NCBI GenBank assembly: GCA_028023455.1
Contig: JAQFVV010013344.1
Coordinates: forward strand, 22,282-86,281
Reading direction: 5' to 3'
DNA: 64,000 bases
Origin: Epiperipatus broadwayi
Lineage: Eukaryota > Onychophora > Udeonychophora > Euonychophora > Peripatidae
Position 1 is the stretch's first letter, and every line of letters begins with the position of its first letter. The notes under the pieces are model-generated. The model saw only the letters and a list, made by a program, of their open reading frames with translations. It was not told the origin of the DNA and made no database searches. Positions 48,008 to 59,577 of the stretch are shown here, one piece after another. Made by a program: the position numbers and the translations under genes.

Positions 48008-48278
48008 ATAACAGTTATGTGCAAGCATAAGAAATGGTGATCATGTGATCTAAAGAGTTATTTGAAAGTGACATAGTGATCAAGCAACAAAGCAATATTT
48101 TCACAAAATTTGCTAAATATTTATAGGCAAAGAGTATCATAAAAATTAATTTTATTATTCAGAAGTAATGTCCAAATATGGTGTTAGTTTCTTGATTATG
48201 TATCACTTGCTATCATCATTGGGTTCTCTTCTACTGCTCATCATATGGTTATTATACTGAAAGTTGTTTTTTTCTCAT

Positions 48279-48345
48279 GTGTCATAGTATTATCCAGGCA
48301 GCAAACCCGCTAACCAAGGACAACTGCTTGTAAAGCAAAGTTCAT
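48279..48345 (-). repeat. Degenerate tRNA-derived SINE, copy 3
   Basis: Read in reverse: CTTTGCTTTACAAGCAGTTG (anticodon-loop region), GTTAGCGGGTTTGCTGCCTGG (degraded T-arm), ACTATGACAC end. The acceptor and D-arm half is lost. Confidence 0.6.
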
Positions 48346-48691
48346 TTCATTGTTAACGTAATTTTAATCACTAAAACAGATTTTAACAGTAATTTGCCTC
48401 ACTAATCTCTTCCATTTTCATAGCTCACAAACTGGTGAAAATTAGTATAGGTAGTATAATTAGATATTTTTTTAATATTTGACTATTCTACTTATACTAA
48501 AATTTATAATTTGACTGGAAGTATTTTAGCATATATTCTAACCATCAGATAAAGATGATATAATACATATCTATGCCCAAAGAAAAAACTAAGTGATAAA
48601 TAAAATATACAGATTTTGAAAATATTAGGAAATAAGCTGTATGGATTTTGAAAATAATTTACCTAAAAAAATACAAATTTAATTATTTAAT
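48346..48691. other. AT-rich sequence, no gene seen
   Basis: Nothing recognisable. Confidence 0.4.
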
Positions 48692-49018
48692 AACTGAAAT
48701 ACAGGCTTATTATATATCTGTATCAATATATGTAATATATTGGGTATATGAGCACAGACTTTTACACGACCCACCACTCTCACTCTATCTCATAACACTG
48801 ATACACTTGAACCCATATATGTCGAAAAGATAAATAATCACCAATATAGGTATTTCATGCTAAACCAGCAATCATCAGTTGGTCCAGATTATCATCTCTA
48901 CACAAATATGCAATAAGTGCTCAGATATATATTAAGATAGCCAATCTTCATACTTTAATGGATAGGCTTCAATCCACTCCACACTACAACTCTTCAACCA
49001 TCCATTCAATTGAACAAG
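48692..49018 (+). repeat. Repeat family C, copy 4
   Basis: Starts AACTGAAATACAGGCTTATT and continues with the C landmarks AAAAGATAAATAATCACCAA and TTTAATGGATAGGCTTCAAT. Truncated at its 3' side relative to copies 2 and 3. Confidence 0.7.
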
Positions 49019-49123
49019 TTTATGAAATTCCAAAAATCAATTTTAACTACAGACTTTGAAAATGAAATATTTTTAGCTAAAAAGTACAAGTTTTATAAAT
49101 AATTTTTAATTAATATATTTACT

Positions 49124-49250
49124 ACATAGTTTTTTATTTTCATATGTCATATAATCGGCCGGGACGCGAACCCACAACCGTCTGCAACCAACTACTTGCT
49201 TCCAAGGCCGCTGCGATGGACCTCTCTGATAACAACGTTTAACATAGTTT
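49124..49250 (-). repeat. Minimal tRNA-derived SINE with different head and perfect 9-bp TSD
   Basis: The insert is 49133-49241 (109 bp), flanked by ACATAGTTT at 49124-49132 and 49242-49250. In reverse it reads AGAGAGGTCCATCGCAGCGG, CTTGGAAGC, then GTGGGTTCGCGTCCCGGCC (B-box), then ATATGACATATG and an A-rich tail. A GGA in the loop region and a long variable region suggest a Ser-like head, unlike the TAC type, but the 3' end (GGTTCGCGTCCC...CCGAT..TATGACA) is the same. The 60-codon frame across it is not a gene. Confidence 0.8.
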
Positions 49251-49757
49251 ATTATCATTATATGAATAAAAGTAAATATTTTAAACAATATAAATTTTAA
49301 AAACCGATTATTGAATGGAAAATAGTTTTATAGATAATTTTTCAATTCATATATTTACTAAACAATTATTGTTATGTTAATAAAAGTAAACATTTTAAGT
49401 AATATAAATTTTTATTCTTATTTAAATTCATGAATTTCAAAAACTAATCACCGTAGAGCAACTGTATTAAATAAAAGCTGTAAAATGTTTTACCATGTAC
49501 TAATCAGGAATTAATCCATAGCAAAAGCTATGTTAAAATGAAAGCTGTGGATTAGTTTTTAAACTTGGGCAAAAGTAAACAATTTATTGCTTTTATTTAA
49601 TATAGGTATTGTCATATACCTGCCATTTCATTTGTTATATATTGGTTTCATTTAACATAACTTTTCACATGGATTAGTTTTTGCTTGGTTAATATATAAA
49701 TTATTGCTTTTTTTATTTATTTCATGAACCTACAAAAAGTATAAATTTATATTACTT
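49251..49757. other. AT-rich sequence, no gene seen
   Basis: Nothing recognisable. Confidence 0.4.
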
Positions 49758-49935
49758 ATAATAACTGAAATACAGGCTTATTATATACCTGTATCAATAT
49801 ATGTAATCTAAAGAGTATGTGAGCACAGACTCTATCTCAAATCACTGATACACTTGAACACATATATGTCAAAAAGATAAATAATCACCAATATACGTAT
49901 TGTAAACCACATCATCATGGTCCAAATTACCTCTC
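49758..49935 (+). repeat. Repeat family C, copy 5, fading into anomalous sequence
   Basis: Starts CTGAAATACAGGCTTATTAT like copy 4 and holds AAAAGATAAATAATCACCAA. Beyond about 49910 the match to the C consensus deteriorates quickly and then runs into the G-run and A/T-run region at 49960. Confidence 0.65.
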
Positions 49936-49959
49936 TAACTTTAAAAAGGGTTCTGGCGT

Positions 49960-50692
49960 GTAGGGGGGGGGGGGGTGATTAAAACCTGTTCATAAAATAG
50001 GAAGAATGGTTTTTAATATATTTTAAACTTTTTAAATTATTAAAAAAGAATTTATATAAAAAAGAAAAAAAAAAAAAAAATTTTTTAAAAAAATTTTTTT
50101 TAAATATTTTTTTATATTTTTTAAAATTTTAAAATAAAAATAAAAAAAATGAATATAAAAAATTATATTTTAAAAAAAAAAAAAAAAGGGGGGGGGTGGT
50201 TTTAATAAAAAAAAAAAAAATTTTTTTATAATATTTTTTTTTTTGGGGTTTGGAAAAATTTTTTTTTTTTTAAAGGGGTGTGGTTAAAAAAAAATAAAAA
50301 AAAAAAAAAAATTTAAATAAAAAAAAAAAAAAAATATTAAAATTTATTTAATAAATTTTATATTATAAAGTTTGGGTAAAAAAAAGAAAAATTATATTTT
50401 AAAAAAAAATTAATTTTATAATAATTTATTTTCTATAATATTTAATTAAAATTTTTTTTAAATTTTTAAAAAATAAATAAAAAAAAAAAAAATAAAAAAA
50501 AAAATAAAAAAATAAAAAAAAAATTTAAAAAATAATATTTTTTAAAAATTAAAAAAATATATAAAATAAAAATTAATAATTAAAAAATATAGTAAAAAAT
50601 AATGTGGGAAAAGGGGTGGAGAAAGTTAAAAATAAAAAAAAAAATTAAAAAAAAAAAAAAAAAAAATGGGTAAATAAATTAAATATATAATT
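49960..50692. other. Anomalous homopolymer-rich, cytosine-free tract
   Basis: A 13-14-base G run near 49962-49976 is followed by long A and T runs and occasional G runs. Between 50041 and 50692 I find one C (in TTCTATAA near 50433). Neighbouring DNA is AT-rich but contains C normally. A low-quality consensus or assembly artefact is the simplest reading. No gene can be read here. Confidence 0.75.
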
Positions 50693-52990
50693 CAAATCTA
50701 TTGTATCTATATATTTATTCACTATATATTTTATAGTATACTTCAGTTATACTATCTCTGATTATATTTATTTTGTATGTAAACAATGTACTTCTTAACT
50801 GTTACATTTTAAATACACATGCACATTATTTAGTTCAATACATTTGAATTTAGAGCTTTGAAGAAGACTGTTAAGCAAGCGAAATATTGTTATTATTTTA
50901 AAAAAATTAAAAATTTAAGTAGTTTACTAATATTAAATAAAATGCAATGTTAAAGGAAAAGGGAATATAGTTTAATAATTAAGATAGATGAAATTATATA
51001 TCAATATATAGAGTATTATAGATGTATTTTAATTAATATAATTTCTTAATGATTAATAATCATTTATGTATTTATTGAAGGGCAATTGTTGTGAATAAGT
51101 ACCTACTTAACAATGAATTATGTAAAATTTACATATACATCAATAAATATGAAACAATGATGGATGTCATTTGATTATGTTTAATTGAAAGGTATTGTAA
51201 GAGCAGTTAGAATTACCCCACCCCCTCAATGATTGCAACTGCCCATTTGACATGTAAAAAAATTTAATTATAAACTATTATACACTATAATGAAGTTTGT
51301 TGAGTTTACTTGGATCAGTCAGTATCTAATTTAAGCTCAAATGGTGTGATATTTCCCTTCATTATTAACTCTATTGTAGCCCAATCACTAAAAAAGGTAT
51401 ATTCAAGTATACTGACCACAATTCCATCAATATAGTATTTAAACAATATTGGATAAAATATTTTCATACAATTGATACCCCTGATCTAAATATTACATAG
51501 TCATATGGTTAAAATAAGCTGGCTAAACAAATAATCATGGAATCTATAGTATCAAAAATAATTATCAGTAGATTTAACAAATAACATTAAGATAAAATGA
51601 ATGAATTTTCCTTTGGATGGCTAATCACTAGAATAGATGTACTCCTCCAGGATTATCACTTACCTTGAATAAGGTTTACTATTCACATTCTTGATTACTA
51701 AGCACAATTCATTTCTTTTCTTAGTAAATTGAATCAAATATACTTAATAGTATGTATGTTTGAATGTAAATCTGAGCTATTACCATTAAATTTCACTTGC
51801 AAAATATTTAATTCTAGAATGCATTAATAATAATATTATTATTTTTACCCAGATGACCAGCAAGTGAAATTACATAAGTGATCATAAACTGTCCCCAGTT
51901 AACAGTTTATGCTTGATGCACTCAAAACTAGTGCCAATAATAATTATAATCTGATAAAAAAATTATTTTATTTCTCCTCTGGCATGACAAGTAAAATAAA
52001 TAAATTTACAACTTATGCATTCATATAAATTAATAGAGAAATTAAAGTAATATTAGATTCTGGTATATAGATATCTTGTAACAAACTTTCACAATACAGG
52101 TTATATATATATATATATATATTAAAGATGGGTTTGAACCTGAAATATATACCAACTATATACAACCAAAGATATACACATAAATGTAAGAGATCTTTAA
52201 AATATGCACTGTAAACTTTGGTCCAAATAAACAATAAGTTAAATAGTTAATAAATTCAAATAAAATTTAATTCAAATATATAATAATATTAACCAATGTA
52301 ATGATGATGATGATGATTTATAATTTAAAAATACAAGTATTCCCAAAGGTATTTTATTTGTTTTTTAGTTTCAATAAAAAGAAACTCAAAGGTGCCAAAC
52401 ATTCTAAAAAGTAAATTTACTTTGGAGGTTTTTTGTTTTTTTTTTTGTAAAGGAAAGATTGTCATCAATTATTACTGCCATCCCAGCATGTTCCCCAGTG
52501 GCGTATATAATTTCTCAGGGCTGTGGGTATTAGCTAGCATATGAGTGTAAAAAGCATATATTTGGATTGTGTTACAAACACAAACTAAATGGATTCATAA
52601 AAAAAAATTAATTTTATTAATAAATAATAGGGTTGTGTGTATATTCCCAACTATTAATACATACACAAAAATATTATAGTAACAAAAAGATATTTTAAGT
52701 ATAGGCTATAATTCAAGTTTAAGGTCTTATTGTATTTATAATGATAAGATTTTACAACATTAAATATACTGAATCAGTCACTAACCATGGTTTTTCAGAT
52801 AACATTCTTTTAATATTTTATTGTTGTCTTCCTTAGTTTTTCCAATAATTATCTTTTTCCTTGATTACTGGTGATGTTAGAGAGAATACAACTGCACTGA
52901 TGAAGGTCTATGAGGTATAACTATCTGTAGGTCTTGAATAATTTATATGGATTATCCATTTCTTCCTTTACAGAATTATAGAGGCATTAC
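50693..52990. other. AT-rich sequence with one diverged D-type stem-loop
   Basis: At 50858-50886 TTTGAAGAAGACTG...GCGAAAT resembles the D motif of 10022 and 33631 with a weaker hairpin. A (TGA)n microsatellite lies near 52300. No gene is supported. Confidence 0.4.
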
Positions 52991-53003
52991 ACATACTTTG
53001 GCA

Positions 53004-53293
53004 CTAATTTTTGGGTCCAACTGCATTTTCCAGGCTGTTTAAATGGTGTGGATTTTGGTTATCTAGCCACACATGGTAGATAAAATTTCTTCTAAATAAA
53101 TTCATTGTACTGACTGGTGTAAGTGGAATATTGAAAAATACCTTAAAACCATCCCTAAAACATGGTTTATGGTGGAATAAGTTATAATCAACAGTTATTT
53201 CTCTCTTAAGCATGATGCAATGTGATATGGAATGAACTGCTGGACTCCTAGAATTAGAATGATAATAACAATAATGTCTAGTTGCTTATTTCC
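53004..53293 (-). CDS. Unidentified open frame, about 96 codons stop-to-stop
   Basis: The minus-strand frame is open from about 53293 to a TAA at 53004-53006; the first ATG is at 53211-53213, leaving 69 residues. The translation has a balanced composition with Trp, His, Cys, Pro and Arg (for example SRSPAVHSISHCIML, then HHKPCFRDGF, then FIYHVWLDNQNPHH), unlike the Phe/Asn/Ile-rich translations usual in this window. I do not recognise a domain. It could be an exon, a piece of an old transposon gene, or chance. No convincing splice sites or polyadenylation signal were identified around it. Confidence 0.25.
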
Positions 53294-54059
53294 AACCTAT
53301 TTATACCAAACTGATGTTGTCCAAGCAACATGTTCAAACAACATACATGTCACCAGTTAGAGGATATATATGGCTATTGCATCTTTACAACAATATATTT
53401 TTTGAAAAACACCAATTACTCTCTTCAAAACATGTTATGGATACAAGTTTTAGTACATCATATTATGTTTTTTTTTCCTAAATAAAAGAAGAGAAAAAAA
53501 GCTTGTCTCTCTCTTTCTTTATTTACATTTTGTTAACATAGGAAGAAGAAAAATTTACTGCCAACTTTTAAAATTTTAATTATAACTTCTAAAATGTTAT
53601 AAATTCTAAAATTTTATTACTAGATTCAAATCTATCAGATTTTTTTGTAAAAATGGACAAGTTGTTTATTTAAAACTTCTATTTGGAGGGTAGAATAAAT
53701 AAGGTGAATTTAGATTTTTTCCATTTTTTTTTAAAACTGTGCAATTATTTCATGTATCAAGCATTTTTTCTTTCTTCCTTTACAGAATCACAAAAGTACA
53801 TATTTAATAATATTAATAATGTGCATGAATTAATTTTTCTTTTAACCTTTACATTTTTATTTTTTAAGTGCATGTAAATGGCAATTTGTATATCTGTTAA
53901 TCAGTTCACGGGTTTTTAGTAAACACTTTTTTTTCTGCATTATCTACAATATATAAATATTATATATATATATGTATAAGCACTTTTTGCATTCAATTCT
54001 CTCTTAAATAAAATTCAAATAAAAAATATCAATAATAGTATTTTCCACTGTGCATTGTG
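53294..54059. other. AT-rich sequence, no gene seen
   Basis: An acceptor-like TTCCTTTACAG near 53776-53786 is not followed by a credible exon. Confidence 0.4.
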
Positions 54060-54215
54060 TTATTATTTTCTGTAACAGAGCATATATTGGTGATTATTTA
54101 TCTTTTCAACATATATGTGTTCAAGTGTATCAGTGTTATGAGATAGTGTGGAGAGTGGTAGGTTGTGTGAAAGTCTGTGCTCATATACCCTATATATTAA
54201 TTATACATTAGATTA
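54060..54215 (-). repeat. Repeat family C, inverted copy 6
   Basis: Reads TTGGTGATTATTTATCTTTT then GTGTGAAAGTCTGTGCTCAT, the reverse of the first half of copies 4 and 5. Confidence 0.7.
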
Positions 54216-54770
54216 CAAAATTGTTATACAAAATTGGTAAACAATAATGTTAAGACTATTTACAGTTTCCTTCTTGTTTCAAAGTAATATAGCTTTTGGG
54301 ATTTTATTTAATTAACTAATATCTTCATTGAAGTATCTATTGGAATTTTTTAAGTATAGGCAATTGTAACTAGAAAATGAAGTGAAATAATTTGTTTATT
54401 CATTTCTATAATTTTTAAGCTGAAATGTACTTTTTAATATTCCCATTGAAACTTTTATGATTCCATTATTTTTGTTTATTCCCAATATACTGCAATATAT
54501 GCTTTTTTTACTGCAATATATGCCTTTTTATATTAAGTTTTACTTTAATAAAGTCTTGTATACAGCTGATTTGAACATTTTATTCCAAACATGAGTGATT
54601 AGTATATATATATTTTAAAAATCCAACAGCCAATTAAATAAATTTTATTAGTATTTTCACTTTTTTGAAAAATGAGGTTACAATGGGGTTCATTATTCAG
54701 TTGCCCATTGTCTGTTGTTTGTATAGCTTTCTTTTTATATAAATTTGTTTTTTAAAAAAAATATTCATTT

Positions 54771-54895
54771 CATATATGACAATTTTTTTTTTCATGTTCA
54801 TAGCATCAGATGGGAAGCGAAAACGCTAACCCGGGACAACTGCTTGTAAAGCAGCTGTCACTGACCTCTCGACCACCAATGCTTGACATATATGA
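54771..54895 (-). repeat. Minimal tRNA-derived SINE (TAC type) with perfect 9-bp TSD, copy 4
   Basis: The insert is 54780-54886 (107 bp), flanked by CATATATGA at 54771-54779 and 54887-54895. In reverse: GCATTGGTGGTCGAGAGGTC, then GCTGC TTTACAA GCAGT (perfect anticodon-like hairpin allowing one G-T), GTTGTCCCGGGTTAGCG variable region, a degraded T-arm, CTGATGCTATGAACATG, and a ten-base A tail. This is the best-preserved head of the family. Confidence 0.85.
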
Positions 54896-57220
54896 TAATT
54901 ATTATACTTTTGAGAACAAAAATAATAATGGCCTTTTTCATCTCTTGAGAGTTGATTTTTGTTTATGGTTTTTTTCTAAATGAGCATTTTATCTCAAATA
55001 ATCCTATTACTATTAATAAAATAGTATAATTTATCAGGTTTCAAAATCAAAATAAAAGACTACATTTATAACAAATTTCTGACATTTTTTATTATCAAAG
55101 AGCAAAAAAAAAAAAAAAATGCTTTTTTTAGATTTCTGACAACCATTCATTTAAGAAAGAGAAAAAATAATAATAATGAAAACATTTTCTTTAAGTAACT
55201 GATTTTTATAAGCTTATTAAAAAACAAAAAATAAAATTAATATTATTATTTTTACAAAATAATTAGAGTTTTATAAAATAATTATCTATGTATGAATATA
55301 ACTATCTCCACACACAAGTAACCAAAGATTGAGAAATGTGGATAAGTTAGAAAATTAAAAAAAAAAGAAAGCTTTAGTTTTTGATTAATTAGCTCTTATT
55401 CGCTCAATGGCAATAAATTTGGTTTAAAATATATAGGTTTGACACTTTTCTACTGTTGGATACATTCTCTTTTTTTTTCCTTTTAGAAAACAAAATTGAT
55501 CATCATCTCAGCAAGTACCACTCTGTTATAATAATATATCCAGAGAAGTCGTATTTTATCTTTTTTTAGTGCTACATTTATCAATCATTCATTTTAATTA
55601 TTAATTCCCCCCCCCCTCCCAATTTAAACATAACTTTTACATTGAAAATAATTATATATCGCATTTTGAATAGATACACTTTTATTTGAAGATAATTTTA
55701 AAAAATGAAATGTTTTATGTCGATTTAAAGTTTTAGAGTGCATAGAGATAAATAGATTTGAAAATACTTATATTTGTTATGTTTGTTTTATTTAAAAAAA
55801 TAATGTGGGTATATAAACATTTTTTGACTTCCAACTTCCTCCATCATTTTTACACATTATGTTGTCATTCATATTAATACTACTATGCCTCTAGTCAGGG
55901 TAAGTGTCAAAACATTTTATATATATTTTGTTAAGTTGAAGTTATAACTGCTCTCTATTGGAGAATAAATGTACTAACTTTAACTAATTTAGAACAATTC
56001 TTTTGACAATTTAAAATTCTTTTTTTAAAAATATATATACTGTATATGGACTTATGCCTCATTAATAGTTTTTAAACTTTAGTTACTAATTATAATATTG
56101 TACAACTTATTTAACATTTTAATTTATACAAAACTGCTTTTAAAACTAATCATAAAATGTTTTCTTTTTTTTTTTAAAAAAAAAAAAGCAACAGTTGTCA
56201 AGCAAGAACTTTTATCATCTAAGTTTTTTTTTTACTTTAAAAACTTGAATAAGCAAATGGTAAAATTCTGTCATGATATTAATTAGTAATCAAATAATAT
56301 ATTTATTTCAAATAAAATCTCTCAGCCTGCTAGAATTCAAGGAAATAAAAACTGATCATAAAAGAATGTCGTGAAATGTGAAGGTTATGCTGGATGTCAT
56401 CTTATGAAGTCATTTCCTCTACCTGACTCATTCCAAATGATTACCATTCCTGTCCTTTATATGTTAAGGCTATTAACATCTTTATAATATATTAAAAGTT
56501 TTTGCCTTTAAAACTGAAGGAAATATCAGTTATAAAATTCAAATATTTAAAATCAACTTTTAAATACCAGCCTGGAACTTCATATAGAAGAATATCTCCA
56601 ATACTTATCATTAACAAGATTTTTTAAGAGTTATAAATTGGAAATGATTGAAGACCTCACAACTTAATAATGCATCAGATACCAAAAATGTACGACTCTA
56701 AAAATTGAATATATAATAATAAGAGAAAAGAGCTATTGTCTTTTTTTTAAAAAAATATTATAAAGTAAATAATGCCTTGATACTATAATGGAGTATCCAG
56801 TTCTGGAGCATAAGTTCTTTGGATTGATCAGTTGTGGCAATTCTGTTATTTAACTTCTTATGAACACTTGAATAATAAAGCTATTTGATTATTTAAAGTA
56901 AAGAAAAACTCAGCAAATTATTACATTTTCGATAAGTAAGTTTATCAGATAGAAAACTTTTTATCATTTGTTTTTTAGTTACATGATTTTAATAGCCTGT
57001 TACATTTAATATTTAATCTAATACTGGATGATAAACTGAAAATTCTATACCCTTAATCTTCAATCTTTCCTTACTAGTTTTAAAAACATGTAGTTATAAT
57101 TCAACAATATACCTCTTGTATTTTCCTTCTATTAATCTTCATACATTTAAGACATCATAGGCTGCTGGAAACAAATATTAAATGCATATGTTTTGATATT
57201 TGTAAAGTATTGTGATTATC
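54896..57220. other. AT-rich sequence, no gene identified
   Basis: Contains a C run near 55608-55620 and several homopolymers. No coding or structured repeat is supported. Confidence 0.4.
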
Positions 57221-57284
<64 letters not shown>

Positions 57285-57301
57285 AACAACAACAACAACA
57301 T
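57221..57301 (+). repeat. Compound microsatellite (AAT)n-(A)n-(AAC)n
   Basis: About 30 bp of AAT repeats, about 32 A's, then about 18 bp of AAC repeats. The 62-codon reverse frame is a translation of this repeat and not a gene. Confidence 0.9.
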
Positions 57302-58995
57302 TTTTTTATTTTACTTTTGATCTTCAAATTTTTAATAACACTCACTAATAATAATTTTAATCTCATGTAAAAGTTTTTTCTTTTTTAAATATAAATTTTT
57401 TATAAAATAAATACTACACAAAACAAACAAAAAAAAAAAATTTTTATAAAAAAAAAAATAACAATTTAAAAAAAATTATTAAAAAAAACTTACATTTTTT
57501 TATTTTACTTTTGATCTATCAATGTTTTTATATTCTGTCTGGTGAATATTTGGAAACATCAGGTTGGCTTGATTGATTTACTAAGATTGCCGCTAATATA
57601 ACATTTCAGTCTTTTTGGATATCAATGCTTGATTTATTTACAATATATTTGTTTGAAAGTCAGATGATAGATGGTATCTTCTTTTATTAGACAAAATAGT
57701 TTGTCCTCGATGTGCAAAAGGGTAAATAAATTGCAAGTTTATATAATAATGGTGCTTTAGAATTTGTTTGCAGTTTGTCCCAGTAACATATTCAGACATG
57801 ATTGATTGCTCCATGAATTATTTATACTGATAATAGTGTTATTCTTTAGTAGTATATAAAATACAAATAATTTACTACTATAATAAATTAAAATTTCCCT
57901 AAATGCAATCAAAAATATAAAATGTTCTACAAAAATTGTTATACTAATGTCAAAATAAAAATCTAAAACTTACAAATAACTTTATCACTCTTCAAAACAG
58001 AATTTTTTGTCCCAAATTCTTTGTCATTAAGGCTTTTGAATTATTTTTACTATGGAAAAGTTTGCACTGAACTAGTTGTGTGTTATGGTTACTGTTATAT
58101 ATAACAGTACCACTCCAAATTTCTGGATAAGTAGTAAGAACTTCTTAGATGATTACTTTAGCTGAGCAGTTATACTTATAATTTTTAAATATCAAATTCT
58201 GTTTTAGGGAATCACTTATATTCATACCTTTTAATCATTTGAGATTAATATGAGGGTTTTCAGTCAGTTCATTAAATTTTCTGTAAACAGCAGCCAATGT
58301 TTCTCTTCACTGAGAACAAAATTGCATCAGCAGTTCCATTGTTTGGGGAGATGATTTTTTTTTTCTGTTATCATAATAATGTTAAAAAGAAGGTAAATCT
58401 GCCTTTAAATAATCCATTGCAAAGAAAAGATTTCCCTATTAGTTTAACATAATGGTAAAAAGGCACTATCAACTTGCAAATAGTCAGGTTGTAAGAGTTT
58501 ACCTAAGTTTTTTCTCCTTGTTTTTCCTCTCTCTGAGAGTATTTAAATACTCATTTAATAACCATATTGAATGATTAACAGAGTTGACTGTGATTCAGCT
58601 ACTTGAAAAAAATTAGGAAATTTTTTTGTTCTAGATTTAAACTTTAGTTTGTGGTATGTAGGTGCCCAAGCTTGTATTGTAAAATAAGAATCTTTTCTAG
58701 TAATATCATTCACTTTTAAATAACATACGTTAGTTGTATTTAAATATGAATAATGTTGCTTTGTTGCCAGAATGTTGGTTATTTCAAGGACTATTGAAAA
58801 TAGTAGTTAATGCATTTCAAGTACTATTGAAAAGAGTAGTTAATGCTTGAAATAGATGTCCTGGGGAGATTGATAGATGTTTTTTAATCATTTGGCAACA
58901 TATAGGACAAAAATAGAAAATATGATACATGGACATTGAAGATTTAATATATATAAATATATGTGTTAATTCTAATATTTTCACGGATAAATGAT
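57302..58995. other. AT-rich sequence, no gene seen
   Basis: A second A-rich low-complexity stretch lies at 57425-57490. Nothing else recognised. Confidence 0.4.
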
Positions 58996-59525
58996 GACTT
59001 CATATTATAATTATCTTCAGAATATTCCATGTAATAAAAAAGCTAAATAGCAGATGTTTCAGTACAATAACAAGTACCTTCCTTAGAGCATCCTCTTTCT
59101 CAAATCATAGTAAGGTGTGTGAGATTTAAAATCATTATTTTTATCATTTTCTTTCTCCTCATATTTAAATTCTATTGGTTGAGAAATTTTAAAAATTAAT
59201 TTGTCTTCCAATAGCTTCTTCCAAATGTTATTAATTTTCCTTAATTCATACCTTTCATTCAAACTCTTGGGCATTTTTAAAAATCTCTATAGCTTCTCTT
59301 AGCAATCTCTGGTCATATTATTCAATTTTTACTAGAATATTTGTTTTATCAAAATTGATATCATGATTAGTTAATTTTATATGAGAATAAATAGCTGATA
59401 ATTTGAATTTTTCTCTGACTGCCAGAATGTGTTCTTTCTTTCTAATATTTATTCTACTATTACTCTGTCCAATATATGAATGTGAACAGACCCTACATGG
59501 AATTTCATATAAACCATGACACTCA
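58996..59525 (-). pseudogene. Penelope-like element 3' end with GIY-YIG endonuclease remnant, minus copy
   Basis: Read in reverse from about 59523 the frame gives HGLYEIPCRVCSHSYIGQ, then RINIRKKEHILAVRE, then HIKLTNHDINFDKTNILVKIE. This is the GIY-YIG-type motif (LYEIPC...SYIGQ), the following Arg and the KEH block found at the C-terminus of Penelope-like element proteins. A stop after KIE and later stops break it. Downstream, about 59083-59274 in another frame continues the tail. Beyond the coding part lies GTACTTGTTATTGTAC-GAAACATC-type hairpin sequence. The reverse transcriptase that normally precedes this domain is missing. Confidence 0.75.
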
Positions 59526-59577
59526 AAGAAATTTTATCTTTAGGAAGAGGAAATATTTCATTAATTTTTTTAAAGGT

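Larger units (their letters stand above)
46851..48049. repeat. Nested foldback structure, 1.2 kb
   Basis: Outer arms 46851-46908 and 47991-48049 are inverted repeats (CATCACATGATCACCAT facing ATGGTGATCATGTGAT, then GGCAAAACTC). Inside lie three further hairpins: 46899-47358, 47385-47616 and 47926-48007. The region is a palindrome of palindromes. No coding frame is present. Confidence 0.7.

Noticed and set aside
51390-51520. Possible LINE endonuclease remnant (YTDHNSI-like)
   Set aside because: Only one short motif, with no flanking family landmarks.
57178-57366. 62-codon minus-strand frame with long Cys, Phe and Leu runs
   Set aside because: Translation of a compound microsatellite.
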